DNA of 15,911 bases from Peptococcaceae bacterium BRH_c23 (GTDB taxonomy: Bacteria; Bacillota_B; Desulfitobacteriia; Desulfitobacteriales; Desulfitobacteriaceae), in assembly GCA_000961805.1 (NCBI GenBank), contig LADV01000052.1, forward strand, positions 1-15,911, in the 5' to 3' direction. Within the stretch, counting starts at the first letter, position 1; each line of letters opens with the position of its first letter. Made by a program: the position numbers and the translations under genes. Under the pieces are notes generated by a model that saw nothing but the letters and a program-made list of their open reading frames with translations, ran no database searches and was not told the DNA's origin. Positions 7,730 through 15,243 of the stretch are shown here, one piece after another.

Positions 7730-7753
7730 AACTTATTCCTCCATTTTCGTCTC

Positions 7754-8893
7754 TCATTTTCTCAAATGCTTCGCAATAACAACCCTCTGAATCTGGTTAG
7801 TTCCCTCGTAAATTTGGGTGATCTTGGCATCCCGCATATAGCGTTCAACTTTATACTCTTTACAATACCCATACCCCCCGAAAATTTGCACAGCATCGGC
7901 CGTCACCTTGACTGCGGTATCACTGGCAAACATTTTAGCCATCGAGGCTTGTTTAGCATAGGGAAGCCCGGCCATTCGAAGTGAAGCCGCCTGATAAACT
8001 AGTAGCTTCGACGCTTCAATTTGAGTTGCCATATCGGCAAGCATGAATTGAATCCCTTGAAAGTTGCCAATGGGTTGTTTAAACTGTATTCGTTCTTGTG
8101 AATAAGCGAGTGCTGCTTCAAACGCCGCCTCGGCGATTCCCAAGGCTTGGGCACCAATTCCGATCCGTCCACCATCCAGTAGAGACATCGCAACTTTGAA
8201 GCCTTGCCCTTCTGCTCCCAGAAGGTTTCCCACTGGCACCCTAGCGTCTTCAAAGATCAATTCACAAGTTGCGGAGCCATTCAGTCCCATCTTCTCTTCC
8301 TTTTTCCCAACTTTAAAGCCAGGCGTATCTTTATCCACCAGAAAAGCAGTGACCCCATGGGGCCCTTTTGCTCGATCTGTGGAGGCCATAACTAAATATA
8401 CATCTGCATAACCGGCGTTGGTGATAAAGCGTTTTGTTCCATTCAGGATGTAATGGTCTCCTTGACGTACTGCCATGGTTTTTAAGCTCGACGCATCTGA
8501 GCCAGCATTGGCCTCTGTTAACGCAAACGCCCCGATAAATTGTCCACTAGCCAGCTTAGGCAAATAGTATTGTTTTTGCATTTCTGTCCCAAAATAAAGA
8601 ATAGGGAACGTTCCCACTGATGTATGAACTGCTAAAATCACCGCTGTCGAAGCGCATCCCTTAGCAATTTCTTCGATCGCTATAATATAGGACAAGAAGT
8701 CTGAGCCAGCACCGCCGTATTCCTCAGGGATAGGAATTCCCATGAGTCCGAGTTCACCCATCTTCCGAAGGGTCTCTAAAGGATACTCATGCGTCTCATC
8801 GGTTAGCATTGCTACCGGAATGATTTCATCTTGGACAAAATCTCGGACCATCTTCTGCATCATCAGTTGGTCCTGGTTCAACTGAAAGTCCAT
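7754..8893 (-). CDS. Acyl-CoA dehydrogenase 2 (short-chain type)
   Basis: This FAD-dependent acyl-CoA dehydrogenase is 379 residues long. It shows AFALTEANAGSD in the middle beta domain (about 125-136), the typical VYQAASLR helix region, and the catalytic base E363 in IYEGTNQIQ. It would perform the butyryl-CoA/crotonyl-CoA step, like acyl-CoA dehydrogenase 1. The two proteins are about half identical by eye, so they are old paralogues that may differ in substrate (for example linear versus branched C4-C5) or direction. It is tightly packed between thiolase 2 (38 bases upstream) and hbd (24 bases downstream), with AAGGAGG 9 bases before the ATG, so it belongs to the core of the operon. Its electron acceptor genes (etfAB) are not in the window. 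Confidence 0.9.
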   Translation of the reverse strand: MDFQLNQDQLMMQKMVRDFVQDEIIPVAMLTDETHEYPLETLRKMGELGLMGIPIPEEYGGAGSDFLSYIIAIEEIAKGCASTAVILAVHTSVGTFPILYFGTEMQKQYYLPKLASGQFIGAFALTEANAGSDASSLKTMAVRQGDHYILNGTKRFITNAGYADVYLVMASTDRAKGPHGVTAFLVDKDTPGFKVGKKEEKMGLNGSATCELIFEDARVPVGNLLGAEGQGFKVAMSLLDGGRIGIGAQALGIAEAAFEAALAYSQERIQFKQPIGNFQGIQFMLADMATQIEASKLLVYQAASLRMAGLPYAKQASMAKMFASDTAVKVTADAVQIFGGYGYCKEYKVERYMRDAKITQIYEGTNQIQRVVIAKHLRK

Positions 8894-8931
8894 CCAGTTT
8901 TTCCTCCTTCGATTTCTACACCTTTGCCCTT

Positions 8932-10119
8932 TTAAGCTCCGTATATCTCAAGCATGATAGCATCGCCCTGCGCTGCTCCACTACAGATTGCAGCAATCCC
9001 AATTCCTCCACCACGACGACGCAACTCATAAATCAAGGTCATAATAACTCTCGCTCCACTCGCCCCGATCGGATGCCCTAGGGCAATAGCCCCACCATTG
9101 ACGTTGACCTTAGAGGGATCCCACTTAGCAATCTTTTGACTCGTTAACGCGACCGCTGCAAAGGCTTCATTGGCTTCTATTAAGTCAACATCCTGAATAG
9201 TCATTCCTTTTTGTTTGAGAAGTTTATTAATTGCCAAGCCCGGCGTTGTGGCGATATAGGCTGGTTCTTGGGCTACGCTGGCATGCCCAAGAATTGTTGC
9301 CAGTGGCTTTTTACCCATTTCACGGGCCTTTTCCTCACTCATCAGGACCATCGCCCCTGCCCCATCATTAACACCCGGTGCATTTCCTGCTGTAACTGTT
9401 CCATCTTTGACAAAAATAGGTGGTAATGAGTTGAGCTTTGCCAGAGTGGTATCCCGACGCGGCCCTTCATCGACTGTAAACCAAAGAGAGTCTCCTTTTC
9501 TCTGTGGGATTTCCAATGGAGCGATCTCCTCGGCAAACTTGCCCTCTTCGATGGCCTTAGACGCTAATTGTTGAGAACGAAACGCAAAGGCATCCTGATC
9601 TTCACGTGAAACTCCATACTCTTTGGCCACTGTCGAACCGTGAACAGCCATATGAACATTATGAAAAGCGCACCACAATCCATCATTGACCATCAAGTCC
9701 AGAAGACTATCATTTCCCATCCGATAACCAAAGCGGGCTTTTTTTAAGGCAAACGGAGCATTTGACATGCTCTCCATTCCTCCAGCAATAATGACATCGG
9801 CATCTCCAGCACGGATGATAGTTTCGCCTAAGCTTACTGCGCGCATCCCTGAGGCACAAACTTTATTGATTGTCTCGGAGGTGACCTCCACAGGAAGTCC
9901 TGCTTTAATACTCGCTTGACGCGAGGGCACTTGCCCTACCCCACCTTGGATAACCATCCCCATTAGGACATTATCGATAATGTCCCCGGGAAGGTCTGCT
10001 CGTTTAAGAGCCTCCCGAATTACATGTGCTCCCAAGTCAACCGCGGCAATATCCTTAAGACTCCCGCCCATCGTGCCAAAAGGGGTCCTTGCGGCACTCA
10101 CAATCACTGCTCTGGTCAT
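8932..10119 (-). CDS. Acetyl-CoA C-acyltransferase (thiolase) 2
   Basis: This 395-residue thiolase has nucleophile C88 (NKVCASG), H349 ([15 protein letters not shown]) and C379. The loop after C379 reads CSGAAQGDA, where most biosynthetic thiolases, including thiolase 1 here, have a triple-glycine CxGGGxG; the catalytic residues are otherwise intact. It is the second gene of the operon, 26 bases after CoA-transferase 1, with AAGGAGAG 5 bases before the ATG. Its place near the CoA-transferase suggests cleavage of acetoacetyl-CoA or another 3-ketoacyl-CoA during acid breakdown, with thiolase 1 either redundant or serving the opposite direction. That division of labour is inference. Confidence 0.9.
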   Translation of the reverse strand: MTRAVIVSAARTPFGTMGGSLKDIAAVDLGAHVIREALKRADLPGDIIDNVLMGMVIQGGVGQVPSRQASIKAGLPVEVTSETINKVCASGMRAVSLGETIIRAGDADVIIAGGMESMSNAPFALKKARFGYRMGNDSLLDLMVNDGLWCAFHNVHMAVHGSTVAKEYGVSREDQDAFAFRSQQLASKAIEEGKFAEEIAPLEIPQRKGDSLWFTVDEGPRRDTTLAKLNSLPPIFVKDGTVTAGNAPGVNDGAGAMVLMSEEKAREMGKKPLATILGHASVAQEPAYIATTPGLAINKLLKQKGMTIQDVDLIEANEAFAAVALTSQKIAKWDPSKVNVNGGAIALGHPIGASGARVIMTLIYELRRRGGGIGIAAICSGAAQGDAIMLEIYGA

Positions 10120-10145
10120 TAAATCTCTCCTTCACTTCTATATTC

Positions 10146-11444
10146 CTAAAGTAAGTTCATATTTTTAGCAGCTTCCGTTAGCTCGCCGCGGAAATCTGGG
10201 TGAGCAATAGCAATCAATGCTTGCGTTCGTTGCTTAGCAGATTTCCCCCGCAACTGGGCTACACCATACTCCGTAACGACGTAGTTTACATCATTTTTCG
10301 AAGTTGTAACTGCAGAACCCGGTGTTAGGGTCGGGGTGATCCGCGAAATTTTTCCATCCTTCGCGGTGGCAGGTAGCACAATAAAGGATTTTCCACCTTT
10401 AGAACGATTTGCTGCCCTCACGAAGTCTGATTGTCCTCCAGTTCCACTGTAAGGTGTGCTTCCCATGCTCTCCGAGCAACATTGGCCTAGGAAATCTACT
10501 TGCACTGAAGCATTAATTGTGATTAAATTGTCGTTCTGTCCCGCAAGAAATGGATCATTCGTATAGTCGACCGGATGCATCTCCAGCTGCGGATTGCGGT
10601 GCATAAAGTCATAGAGACGCTTTGTACCCAGTGCAAAGGTTGCTATGAATTTACCTGGTAAATAATTCTTACTTTGGTTCGTAACTGCGCCACTTTCAAT
10701 CAGGGTCAAGATCCCATCCCCAACCATTTCTGTATGAATGCCTAGATCATGTTTATGGGTGAGTTGCATTACGACAGCGTCTGGAATAGCCCCAAAACCG
10801 ATCTGAATTGTTGAACCGTCGTCAATTAGGTCTGCCACGTATTTACCGATTGCTTCCTGAACCGGGCCAATTTTAGGGAGCCCGACTTCTGTTAGAGGTG
10901 TGTTATCTTCGACAATGGCTGAAACCTGAGAGACATGAACTAAGCAATTTCCATTCGCAAATGGAACGTTGGGATTAACCTCCAACACAACAGTCCGGGC
11001 TTTCTTAATCGCTGCCATCGTATAATCCGTTGCTAAACTGATCGAAAAATAACCATGTTCATCCATCGGTGAGGCAAGCGAAAAGACAGTATCCGATGGA
11101 AAGAGTCCATCTTCAAACAACCTTGGCATTTCGCTAAAATAACTGGGAATGTAATCGATCCAGCCTTGCTGACCCCCCGCTCGTGTAGCGCCTCCGAAGA
11201 AGAATGCCACATGGCGGATATGGTCGACTGTTTCAGGATCAATATACCCGAACTTCCTTAACGGAAGAATCTGATATACTCTCACGTCATGATACTCCCG
11301 ACGATGCTCTGATAAAGCCGTCAAAAGAGCCGGTGGTTCACCAACTCCTGTTGGTACGACAAGACAATCTCCATCTTGGACAAGCTTAATACCCTCGACT
11401 GCTGTGCAAAGTTTTTCTTGGTAAAGTTCTTTATAATTCGGCAT
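10146..11444 (-). CDS. Acetyl-CoA hydrolase/CoA-transferase family protein 1 (CoAT1)
   Basis: This 432-residue protein belongs to the family of 4-hydroxybutyrate CoA-transferase, butyryl-CoA:acetate CoA-transferase and Cat1. The signature GFGAIPDAV is at 216-224; the likely catalytic glutamate is E239 in LGIHTEMVGDGI, which forms the glutamyl-CoA thioester in relatives; and a glycine-rich GTGGQSDF is at 334-341. In this context it would exchange CoA between butyryl-CoA and acetate (or activate an incoming acid). It is the first gene of the operon, about 130 bases downstream of a predicted sigma-54 start site. The start is ATG with GAGG close by (short spacing). It differs from CoAT2 at only five residues (positions 4, 5, 10, 403, 428), an extreme similarity for duplicates in one locus. 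Exact substrate is not readable. Confidence 0.9.
   Translation of the reverse strand: MPNYKELYQEKLCTAVEGIKLVQDGDCLVVPTGVGEPPALLTALSEHRREYHDVRVYQILPLRKFGYIDPETVDHIRHVAFFFGGATRAGGQQGWIDYIPSYFSEMPRLFEDGLFPSDTVFSLASPMDEHGYFSISLATDYTMAAIKKARTVVLEVNPNVPFANGNCLVHVSQVSAIVEDNTPLTEVGLPKIGPVQEAIGKYVADLIDDGSTIQIGFGAIPDAVVMQLTHKHDLGIHTEMVGDGILTLIESGAVTNQSKNYLPGKFIATFALGTKRLYDFMHRNPQLEMHPVDYTNDPFLAGQNDNLITINASVQVDFLGQCCSESMGSTPYSGTGGQSDFVRAANRSKGGKSFIVLPATAKDGKISRITPTLTPGSAVTTSKNDVNYVVTEYGVAQLRGKSAKQRTQALIAIAHPDFRGELTEAAKNMNLL
10171..11414. repeat. 1.24-kb near-identical direct repeat, copy A
   Basis: This segment of CoAT1 matches 13854-15097 in the same orientation (offset 3683). Line-by-line reading found only two substitutions: 10237/13920, which gives A403V, and 11043/14726, which is silent. 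Identity drops abruptly at both ends, within about 30 bases of the start codon and 25 bases of the stop codon. Confidence 0.93.
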
Positions 11445-11501
11445 TTTACCTCACCCAATCTTTAGTTTTTTGATAATAGTGTTTACTACGTTTAGCTCTG
11501 T

Positions 11502-11539
11502 TGGGCCTGGGTATGGTTTCAATGATTATGCCAGGCCCA
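11502..11539 (-). other. Leader hairpin in the operon's 5' untranslated region
   Basis: TGGGCCTGG (11502-11510) and CCAGGCCCA (11531-11539) are perfect 9-bp arms with a 20-base loop. They lie between the predicted sigma-54 start site (about 11574) and the CoAT1 start codon. There is no T-run after the stem, so it is not an obvious attenuator; it may stabilise the message. Confidence 0.5.
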
Positions 11540-11584
11540 TACACTTTATTAAAGTTCCTAAATTCCGAATGCACTGAATTATCT

Positions 11585-11600
11585 TGCAAATGTTATGCCA
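11585..11600 (-). promoter_or_regulatory. Sigma-54 (-24/-12) promoter of the acyl-CoA operon
   Basis: Read on the minus strand, 11600 to 11585 is TGGCATAACATTTGCA. This fits the sigma-54 consensus TGGCAC-N5-TTGCA: the -24 GG and -12 GC elements are correctly spaced, and the only deviation in the conserved bases is T for C at the end of the -24 box. Transcription would start near 11574, about 130 bases before CoAT1. The adjacent gene encodes a sigma-54 activator, and palindromic candidate binding sites lie about 115-190 bases upstream, the usual enhancer distance. Confidence 0.85.
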
Positions 11601-11631
11601 AGGATTTCTACCCTTGTTTATAATGATCAAA

Positions 11632-11673
11632 TTATGGGATCCATAAGGGCTGCAGCCCTTATGGATCCCATAA
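11632..11673. other. Perfect 42-bp palindrome
   Basis: Each 21-base arm is the exact reverse complement of the other, centred between 11652 and 11653 (TG|CA), with no spacer. GGATCC occurs in both arms. It lies 32 bases upstream of the -24 box and 170 bases after the activator's stop codon. It could form a strong hairpin in RNA and end the activator transcript, but the minus-strand tail AATTTGATC is a poor T-run. It could also be a cruciform or a protein site between enhancer and promoter. Confidence 0.9.
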
Positions 11674-11712
11674 ATACCATAATTCCCAGGCTGTACACTA
11701 AAGTTTACACTT

Positions 11713-11724
11713 TTAAGTACTTAA
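11713..11724. promoter_or_regulatory. Candidate activator site: TTAAGTACTTAA palindrome
   Basis: This perfect 12-bp palindrome has its centre about 118 bases upstream of the -24 box. Its half-site GTACTTAA recurs in the larger inverted repeat at 11750-11791. The position suits an upstream activating sequence for the Fis-type helix-turn-helix of the neighbouring activator; binding is inferred. Confidence 0.5.
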
Positions 11725-11749
11725 CTCGCGGCCTTCTTCTTTATCCTCA

Positions 11750-11791
11750 CATTTAAGCACATGTCTACCATTGGATACATGTACTTAAATG
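11750..11791. promoter_or_regulatory. Candidate activator site: 15-bp inverted repeat
   Basis: CATTTAAGCACATGT (11750-11764) and ACATGTACTTAAATG (11777-11791) are inverted repeats with one mismatch around a 12-base spacer. The centre is about 52 bases from the centre of the TTAAGTACTTAA palindrome, close to five helical turns, so proteins bound at both would face the same side. It is about 170 bases upstream of the -24 box. Confidence 0.55.
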
Positions 11792-11842
11792 TTTACATAT
11801 CAAATGACACTTTATTTTCGGAACCTGCATAATGTCGTAGAG

Positions 11843-13576
11843 TTAATATATGTCAAGTTTTTTCAATTTCTTGTATAAACCAGCCCGGGACAAGCCTAAA
11901 TTTTTTGCAGCTTGGGCTTTATTCCCGTTTGCAGTATCCAGCGCATAGATAATAGCTTCTCTTTCCACTCCAGCAAGAATATTCTCCAGCGATCCTCCGT
12001 CAAAAGGACGCGTTTCCTGACCAGAAAGTAGTTGTAAATAAGTCGGTAGATGTTTAAGCTGGATTTGTGAGCCGTCAATCATATTAAAGGCCCGTTCAAT
12101 AACATTTTCAAGTTCTCGGATATTACCTGGCCAGCGATGATTCATCAGGACGTTTTGCGTTTCTATTGATAGATCCGTCACGCTTTGCGCGAACTGGAAA
12201 TTAAATTTCTTTATAAAAGTTCGAATCAAACTTTCAATGTCATCCTTCCTTTCTCTTAAAGGAGGAATGGTTAAGGTCACTACGTTTAAGCGGTAATATA
12301 GGTCTTCGCGAAATTGCTTGTCGCGAATCATCGCTTCTAGATCACGGTTAGTCGCTGCAACCAAACGCACGTCTACTTTGCGAGGTTTGTTACTTCCTAA
12401 GCGCTCAATTTCTCGCTCCTGGATAACACGCAACAACTTAACTTGCATGCCCATTCCCATATCTCCGATTTCGTCAAGGAAGAGGGTTCCTCCGTCAGCC
12501 AGTTCAATTTTTCCAATTTTCCCCCCTTTAGAGGCTCCGGTAAAGGCCCCTTCTACATACCCGAACAATTCTGACTCGAGTAGGTTTTCAGGAACAGCCG
12601 CACAGTTCACCTTTATATAAGCACCTTGACAGCGTGTACTTTCCGAATGAAGTAGTTGCGCAAATAATTCTTTTCCAGTCCCGCTTTCTCCCCTTAAGAG
12701 CACTGTAGAGCCTGATTTAGCTACCCGCTTGGCAGTTTGTACCAATGAAGCCATGGTCTGATTTTTCCCTTTTAAGAGTTCTAGTGCGGAACTATTATTT
12801 TTCAGAATCGTTTTTTTATAATAATCTAGTTCGTTACGCAGTAAATCAACTTTTTTCGTTAAGGCAAAGAGTTCATTCACATCTTTAAAAATTACTTCTC
12901 CCAGAGCTCCTACAACTTTACCATCCTGAATAATCGGGATTCTGTTGGCAATAACTTCATGACCGTTTAAGTCATCATGGACATATCCAAACACAGGTTG
13001 ACCTGTTTCAAGAACTTGTATAAATTTCGGATTCTTATAAACTTCCATAATATGTTTACCCATTAAATCTTTAGGAGACTTATTGAAAAAGTTAGCAAAT
13101 GCCCTGTTCGTCATAGTGATAGTTCCTTCTTTATTAACTACGATAAGCCCATTATTGGACGTGTTAAGAACGACCTCGAGCGTGCGTTGAAGCTCCTTAG
13201 TCTTCTCGTGCTCGATAACTAAATTGTCAAGGAAATTTTGAAGAATCGTTATGTCCTGGAATACAGCGACGGCTCCGACAAGTTCACCATGACTATAGAT
13301 TGGGGTACGATTACTTAAAAAGATAGTATTATTAACCTTCAACTGCTGTCCTAACTCAGCAACTCCAGTTTCCAATACTCGGAGTAGCCCAGTTTGAGGG
13401 AAATGGGAGGTGATGGACTGCCCTAAAAGATCTCGTTCGGGCTTTTCTAATATATTAAGTACTGCGTCATTTGAGTATATAATTCGTCCTTGGGGGTCAA
13501 TGGCAATGATCGCGTTATTTGTATTGTCTAGTATTTCATCAAGGGTGATCAAACAGCATCGTTCATCCATTAACAT
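11843..13576 (-). CDS. PAS-domain sigma-54-dependent transcriptional activator
   Basis: This enhancer-binding protein remodels sigma-54 RNA polymerase by ATP hydrolysis. Numbered from the GTG at 13579 (578 residues), it has two PAS sensor domains (about 10-115 and 130-235), a short helical linker, and the AAA+ domain with Walker A GESGTGKE (297-304), the sigma-54-contacting GAFTGA (344-349), Walker B GGTLFLDE (363-370) and WPGNIREL (483-490). A Fis-type helix-turn-helix is at about 553-575. I prefer the ATG at 13576 because the AGGAGG (13584-13589) is 7 bases away; the in-frame GTG at 13579 has only 4. There is no receiver domain, so it probably senses a small ligand or redox state through PAS rather than a kinase. 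It lies between the two CoA-transferase genes and most likely controls the sigma-54 promoter downstream. Its ligand is unknown. Confidence 0.92.
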   Translation of the reverse strand: MLMDERCCLITLDEILDNTNNAIIAIDPQGRIIYSNDAVLNILEKPERDLLGQSITSHFPQTGLLRVLETGVAELGQQLKVNNTIFLSNRTPIYSHGELVGAVAVFQDITILQNFLDNLVIEHEKTKELQRTLEVVLNTSNNGLIVVNKEGTITMTNRAFANFFNKSPKDLMGKHIMEVYKNPKFIQVLETGQPVFGYVHDDLNGHEVIANRIPIIQDGKVVGALGEVIFKDVNELFALTKKVDLLRNELDYYKKTILKNNSSALELLKGKNQTMASLVQTAKRVAKSGSTVLLRGESGTGKELFAQLLHSESTRCQGAYIKVNCAAVPENLLESELFGYVEGAFTGASKGGKIGKIELADGGTLFLDEIGDMGMGMQVKLLRVIQEREIERLGSNKPRKVDVRLVAATNRDLEAMIRDKQFREDLYYRLNVVTLTIPPLRERKDDIESLIRTFIKKFNFQFAQSVTDLSIETQNVLMNHRWPGNIRELENVIERAFNMIDGSQIQLKHLPTYLQLLSGQETRPFDGGSLENILAGVEREAIIYALDTANGNKAQAAKNLGLSRAGLYKKLKKLDIY

Positions 13577-13650
13577 CACCAGACCTCCTGAAATTTGTTG
13601 TTAATTGAATTATTCGACTAAGATGAGATTAATCCCTTTTTTAACAGTAA

Positions 13651-13659
13651 ATTATGCCA
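13651..13659 (-). promoter_or_regulatory. Possible extended -10 promoter of the activator gene
   Basis: On the minus strand, TGGCATAAT (13659-13651) matches an extended -10 element (TGN plus CATAAT), 75 bases before the activator's start codon. No good -35 hexamer is seen. The TGGCAT resembles a sigma-54 -24 box, but the -12 GC is missing. Confidence 0.3.
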
Positions 13660-13700
13660 TAGAGTTATTGAATACAGTAGTATGTAAAGAAAACTTGGCT

Positions 13701-13736
13701 AGCGCTATGCTTTCCGGCGCTGACCACGCCTGGTCA
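13701..13736 (-). other. Two adjacent small inverted repeats upstream of the activator
   Basis: TGACCA-CGCC-TGGTCA (13721-13736) adjoins AGCGC/GCGCT arms (13701-13705 and 13717-13721). On the minus strand the second stem is followed after a few bases by TTTTCTTT, so this could be a weak second terminator for CoAT2 or an operator for the activator gene. Confidence 0.35.
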
Positions 13737-13764
13737 AGTGTCTGATAGTTGCACAAAGAATAAT

Positions 13765-13801
13765 GCACAAGGAACTTTTCATACGACGAAGTTCCTTGTG
13801 C
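13765..13801 (-). terminator. Terminator-like hairpin after CoAT2
   Basis: GCACAAGGAACTT (13765-13777) and AAGTTCCTTGTGC (13789-13801) form a perfect 13-bp stem with an 11-base loop. AATAA/TTATT extends it by 5 bp past one bulged base. It starts about 28 bases after the CoAT2 stop codon. The minus-strand tail ATTATTCTTTG is only moderately T-rich, so some read-through into the activator gene is plausible. Confidence 0.6.
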
Positions 13802-13828
13802 TTATTCCTCTTTAAACCCAAAGATTTT

Positions 13829-15127
13829 TTAAAGTAAATTCATCTTCTTGGCCGCTTCCGTTAGCTCGCCGCGGAAATCTGGGTGAGCAATAGCAATCAA
13901 TGCTTGCGTTCGTTGCTTAACAGATTTCCCCCGCAACTGGGCTACACCATACTCCGTAACGACGTAGTTTACATCATTTTTCGAAGTTGTAACTGCAGAA
14001 CCCGGTGTTAGGGTCGGGGTGATCCGCGAAATTTTTCCATCCTTCGCGGTGGCAGGTAGCACAATAAAGGATTTTCCACCTTTAGAACGATTTGCTGCCC
14101 TCACGAAGTCTGATTGTCCTCCAGTTCCACTGTAAGGTGTGCTTCCCATGCTCTCCGAGCAACATTGGCCTAGGAAATCTACTTGCACTGAAGCATTAAT
14201 TGTGATTAAATTGTCGTTCTGTCCCGCAAGAAATGGATCATTCGTATAGTCGACCGGATGCATCTCCAGCTGCGGATTGCGGTGCATAAAGTCATAGAGA
14301 CGCTTTGTACCCAGTGCAAAGGTTGCTATGAATTTACCTGGTAAATAATTCTTACTTTGGTTCGTAACTGCGCCACTTTCAATCAGGGTCAAGATCCCAT
14401 CCCCAACCATTTCTGTATGAATGCCTAGATCATGTTTATGGGTGAGTTGCATTACGACAGCGTCTGGAATAGCCCCAAAACCGATCTGAATTGTTGAACC
14501 GTCGTCAATTAGGTCTGCCACGTATTTACCGATTGCTTCCTGAACCGGGCCAATTTTAGGGAGCCCGACTTCTGTTAGAGGTGTGTTATCTTCGACAATG
14601 GCTGAAACCTGAGAGACATGAACTAAGCAATTTCCATTCGCAAATGGAACGTTGGGATTAACCTCCAACACAACAGTCCGGGCTTTCTTAATCGCTGCCA
14701 TCGTATAATCCGTTGCTAAACTGATGGAAAAATAACCATGTTCATCCATCGGTGAGGCAAGCGAAAAGACAGTATCCGATGGAAAGAGTCCATCTTCAAA
14801 CAACCTTGGCATTTCGCTAAAATAACTGGGAATGTAATCGATCCAGCCTTGCTGACCCCCCGCTCGTGTAGCGCCTCCGAAGAAGAATGCCACATGGCGG
14901 ATATGGTCGACTGTTTCAGGATCAATATACCCGAACTTCCTTAACGGAAGAATCTGATATACTCTCACGTCATGATACTCCCGACGATGCTCTGATAAAG
15001 CCGTCAAAAGAGCCGGTGGTTCACCAACTCCTGTTGGTACGACAAGACAATCTCCATCTTGGACAAGCTTAATACCCTCGACTGCTGTGCAAAGTTTCTT
15101 TTGGTAAAGTTCTGTAAAATTAGGCAA
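13829..15127 (-). CDS. Acetyl-CoA hydrolase/CoA-transferase family protein 2 (CoAT2)
   Basis: This 432-residue protein is identical to CoAT1 at 427 positions, with the same signature GFGAIPDAV (216-224), catalytic-type E239 in HTEMVGDG and GTGGQSDF (334-341). It therefore has the same expected reaction, CoA exchange between a short-chain acyl-CoA and an acid. It differs in its control signals: the start codon is TTG, preceded by GAGGTGAG, and the stop is TAA rather than TAG. It lies 116 bases downstream of an OFA-type transporter gene and upstream of the activator gene, and no sigma-54 box is visible in its upstream region. It may therefore be made constitutively, or with the transporter, to activate an imported carboxylate, while CoAT1 is induced. 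That contrast is inference. Confidence 0.9.
   Translation of the reverse strand: MPNFTELYQKKLCTAVEGIKLVQDGDCLVVPTGVGEPPALLTALSEHRREYHDVRVYQILPLRKFGYIDPETVDHIRHVAFFFGGATRAGGQQGWIDYIPSYFSEMPRLFEDGLFPSDTVFSLASPMDEHGYFSISLATDYTMAAIKKARTVVLEVNPNVPFANGNCLVHVSQVSAIVEDNTPLTEVGLPKIGPVQEAIGKYVADLIDDGSTIQIGFGAIPDAVVMQLTHKHDLGIHTEMVGDGILTLIESGAVTNQSKNYLPGKFIATFALGTKRLYDFMHRNPQLEMHPVDYTNDPFLAGQNDNLITINASVQVDFLGQCCSESMGSTPYSGTGGQSDFVRAANRSKGGKSFIVLPATAKDGKISRITPTLTPGSAVTTSKNDVNYVVTEYGVAQLRGKSVKQRTQALIAIAHPDFRGELTEAAKKMNLL
13854..15097. repeat. 1.24-kb near-identical direct repeat, copy B
   Basis: This is the partner of 10171-11414, in the same orientation, with two observed substitutions. The copies enclose about 2.4 kb containing the whole activator gene and the sigma-54 control region. 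Confidence 0.93.
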
Positions 15128-15243
15128 TTTTCTCTCACCTCAAAACATTCTTTAATAATTTACTTCCTGCCCAGAGGAAACAAACTCCCTCGATAACTCT
15201 AAAATTATTACAATCACATTAAAGCTACGACGTATTTAACAGC

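Noticed and set aside
13640..13660. Sigma-54 promoter for the activator gene
   Set aside because: TGGCAT is present on the minus strand but the -12 TTGC is absent at the required spacing.
15128..15243. Sigma-54 promoter for CoAT2
   Set aside because: No TGGCA/TTGC pair at proper spacing was found on the minus strand in this 116-base gap.
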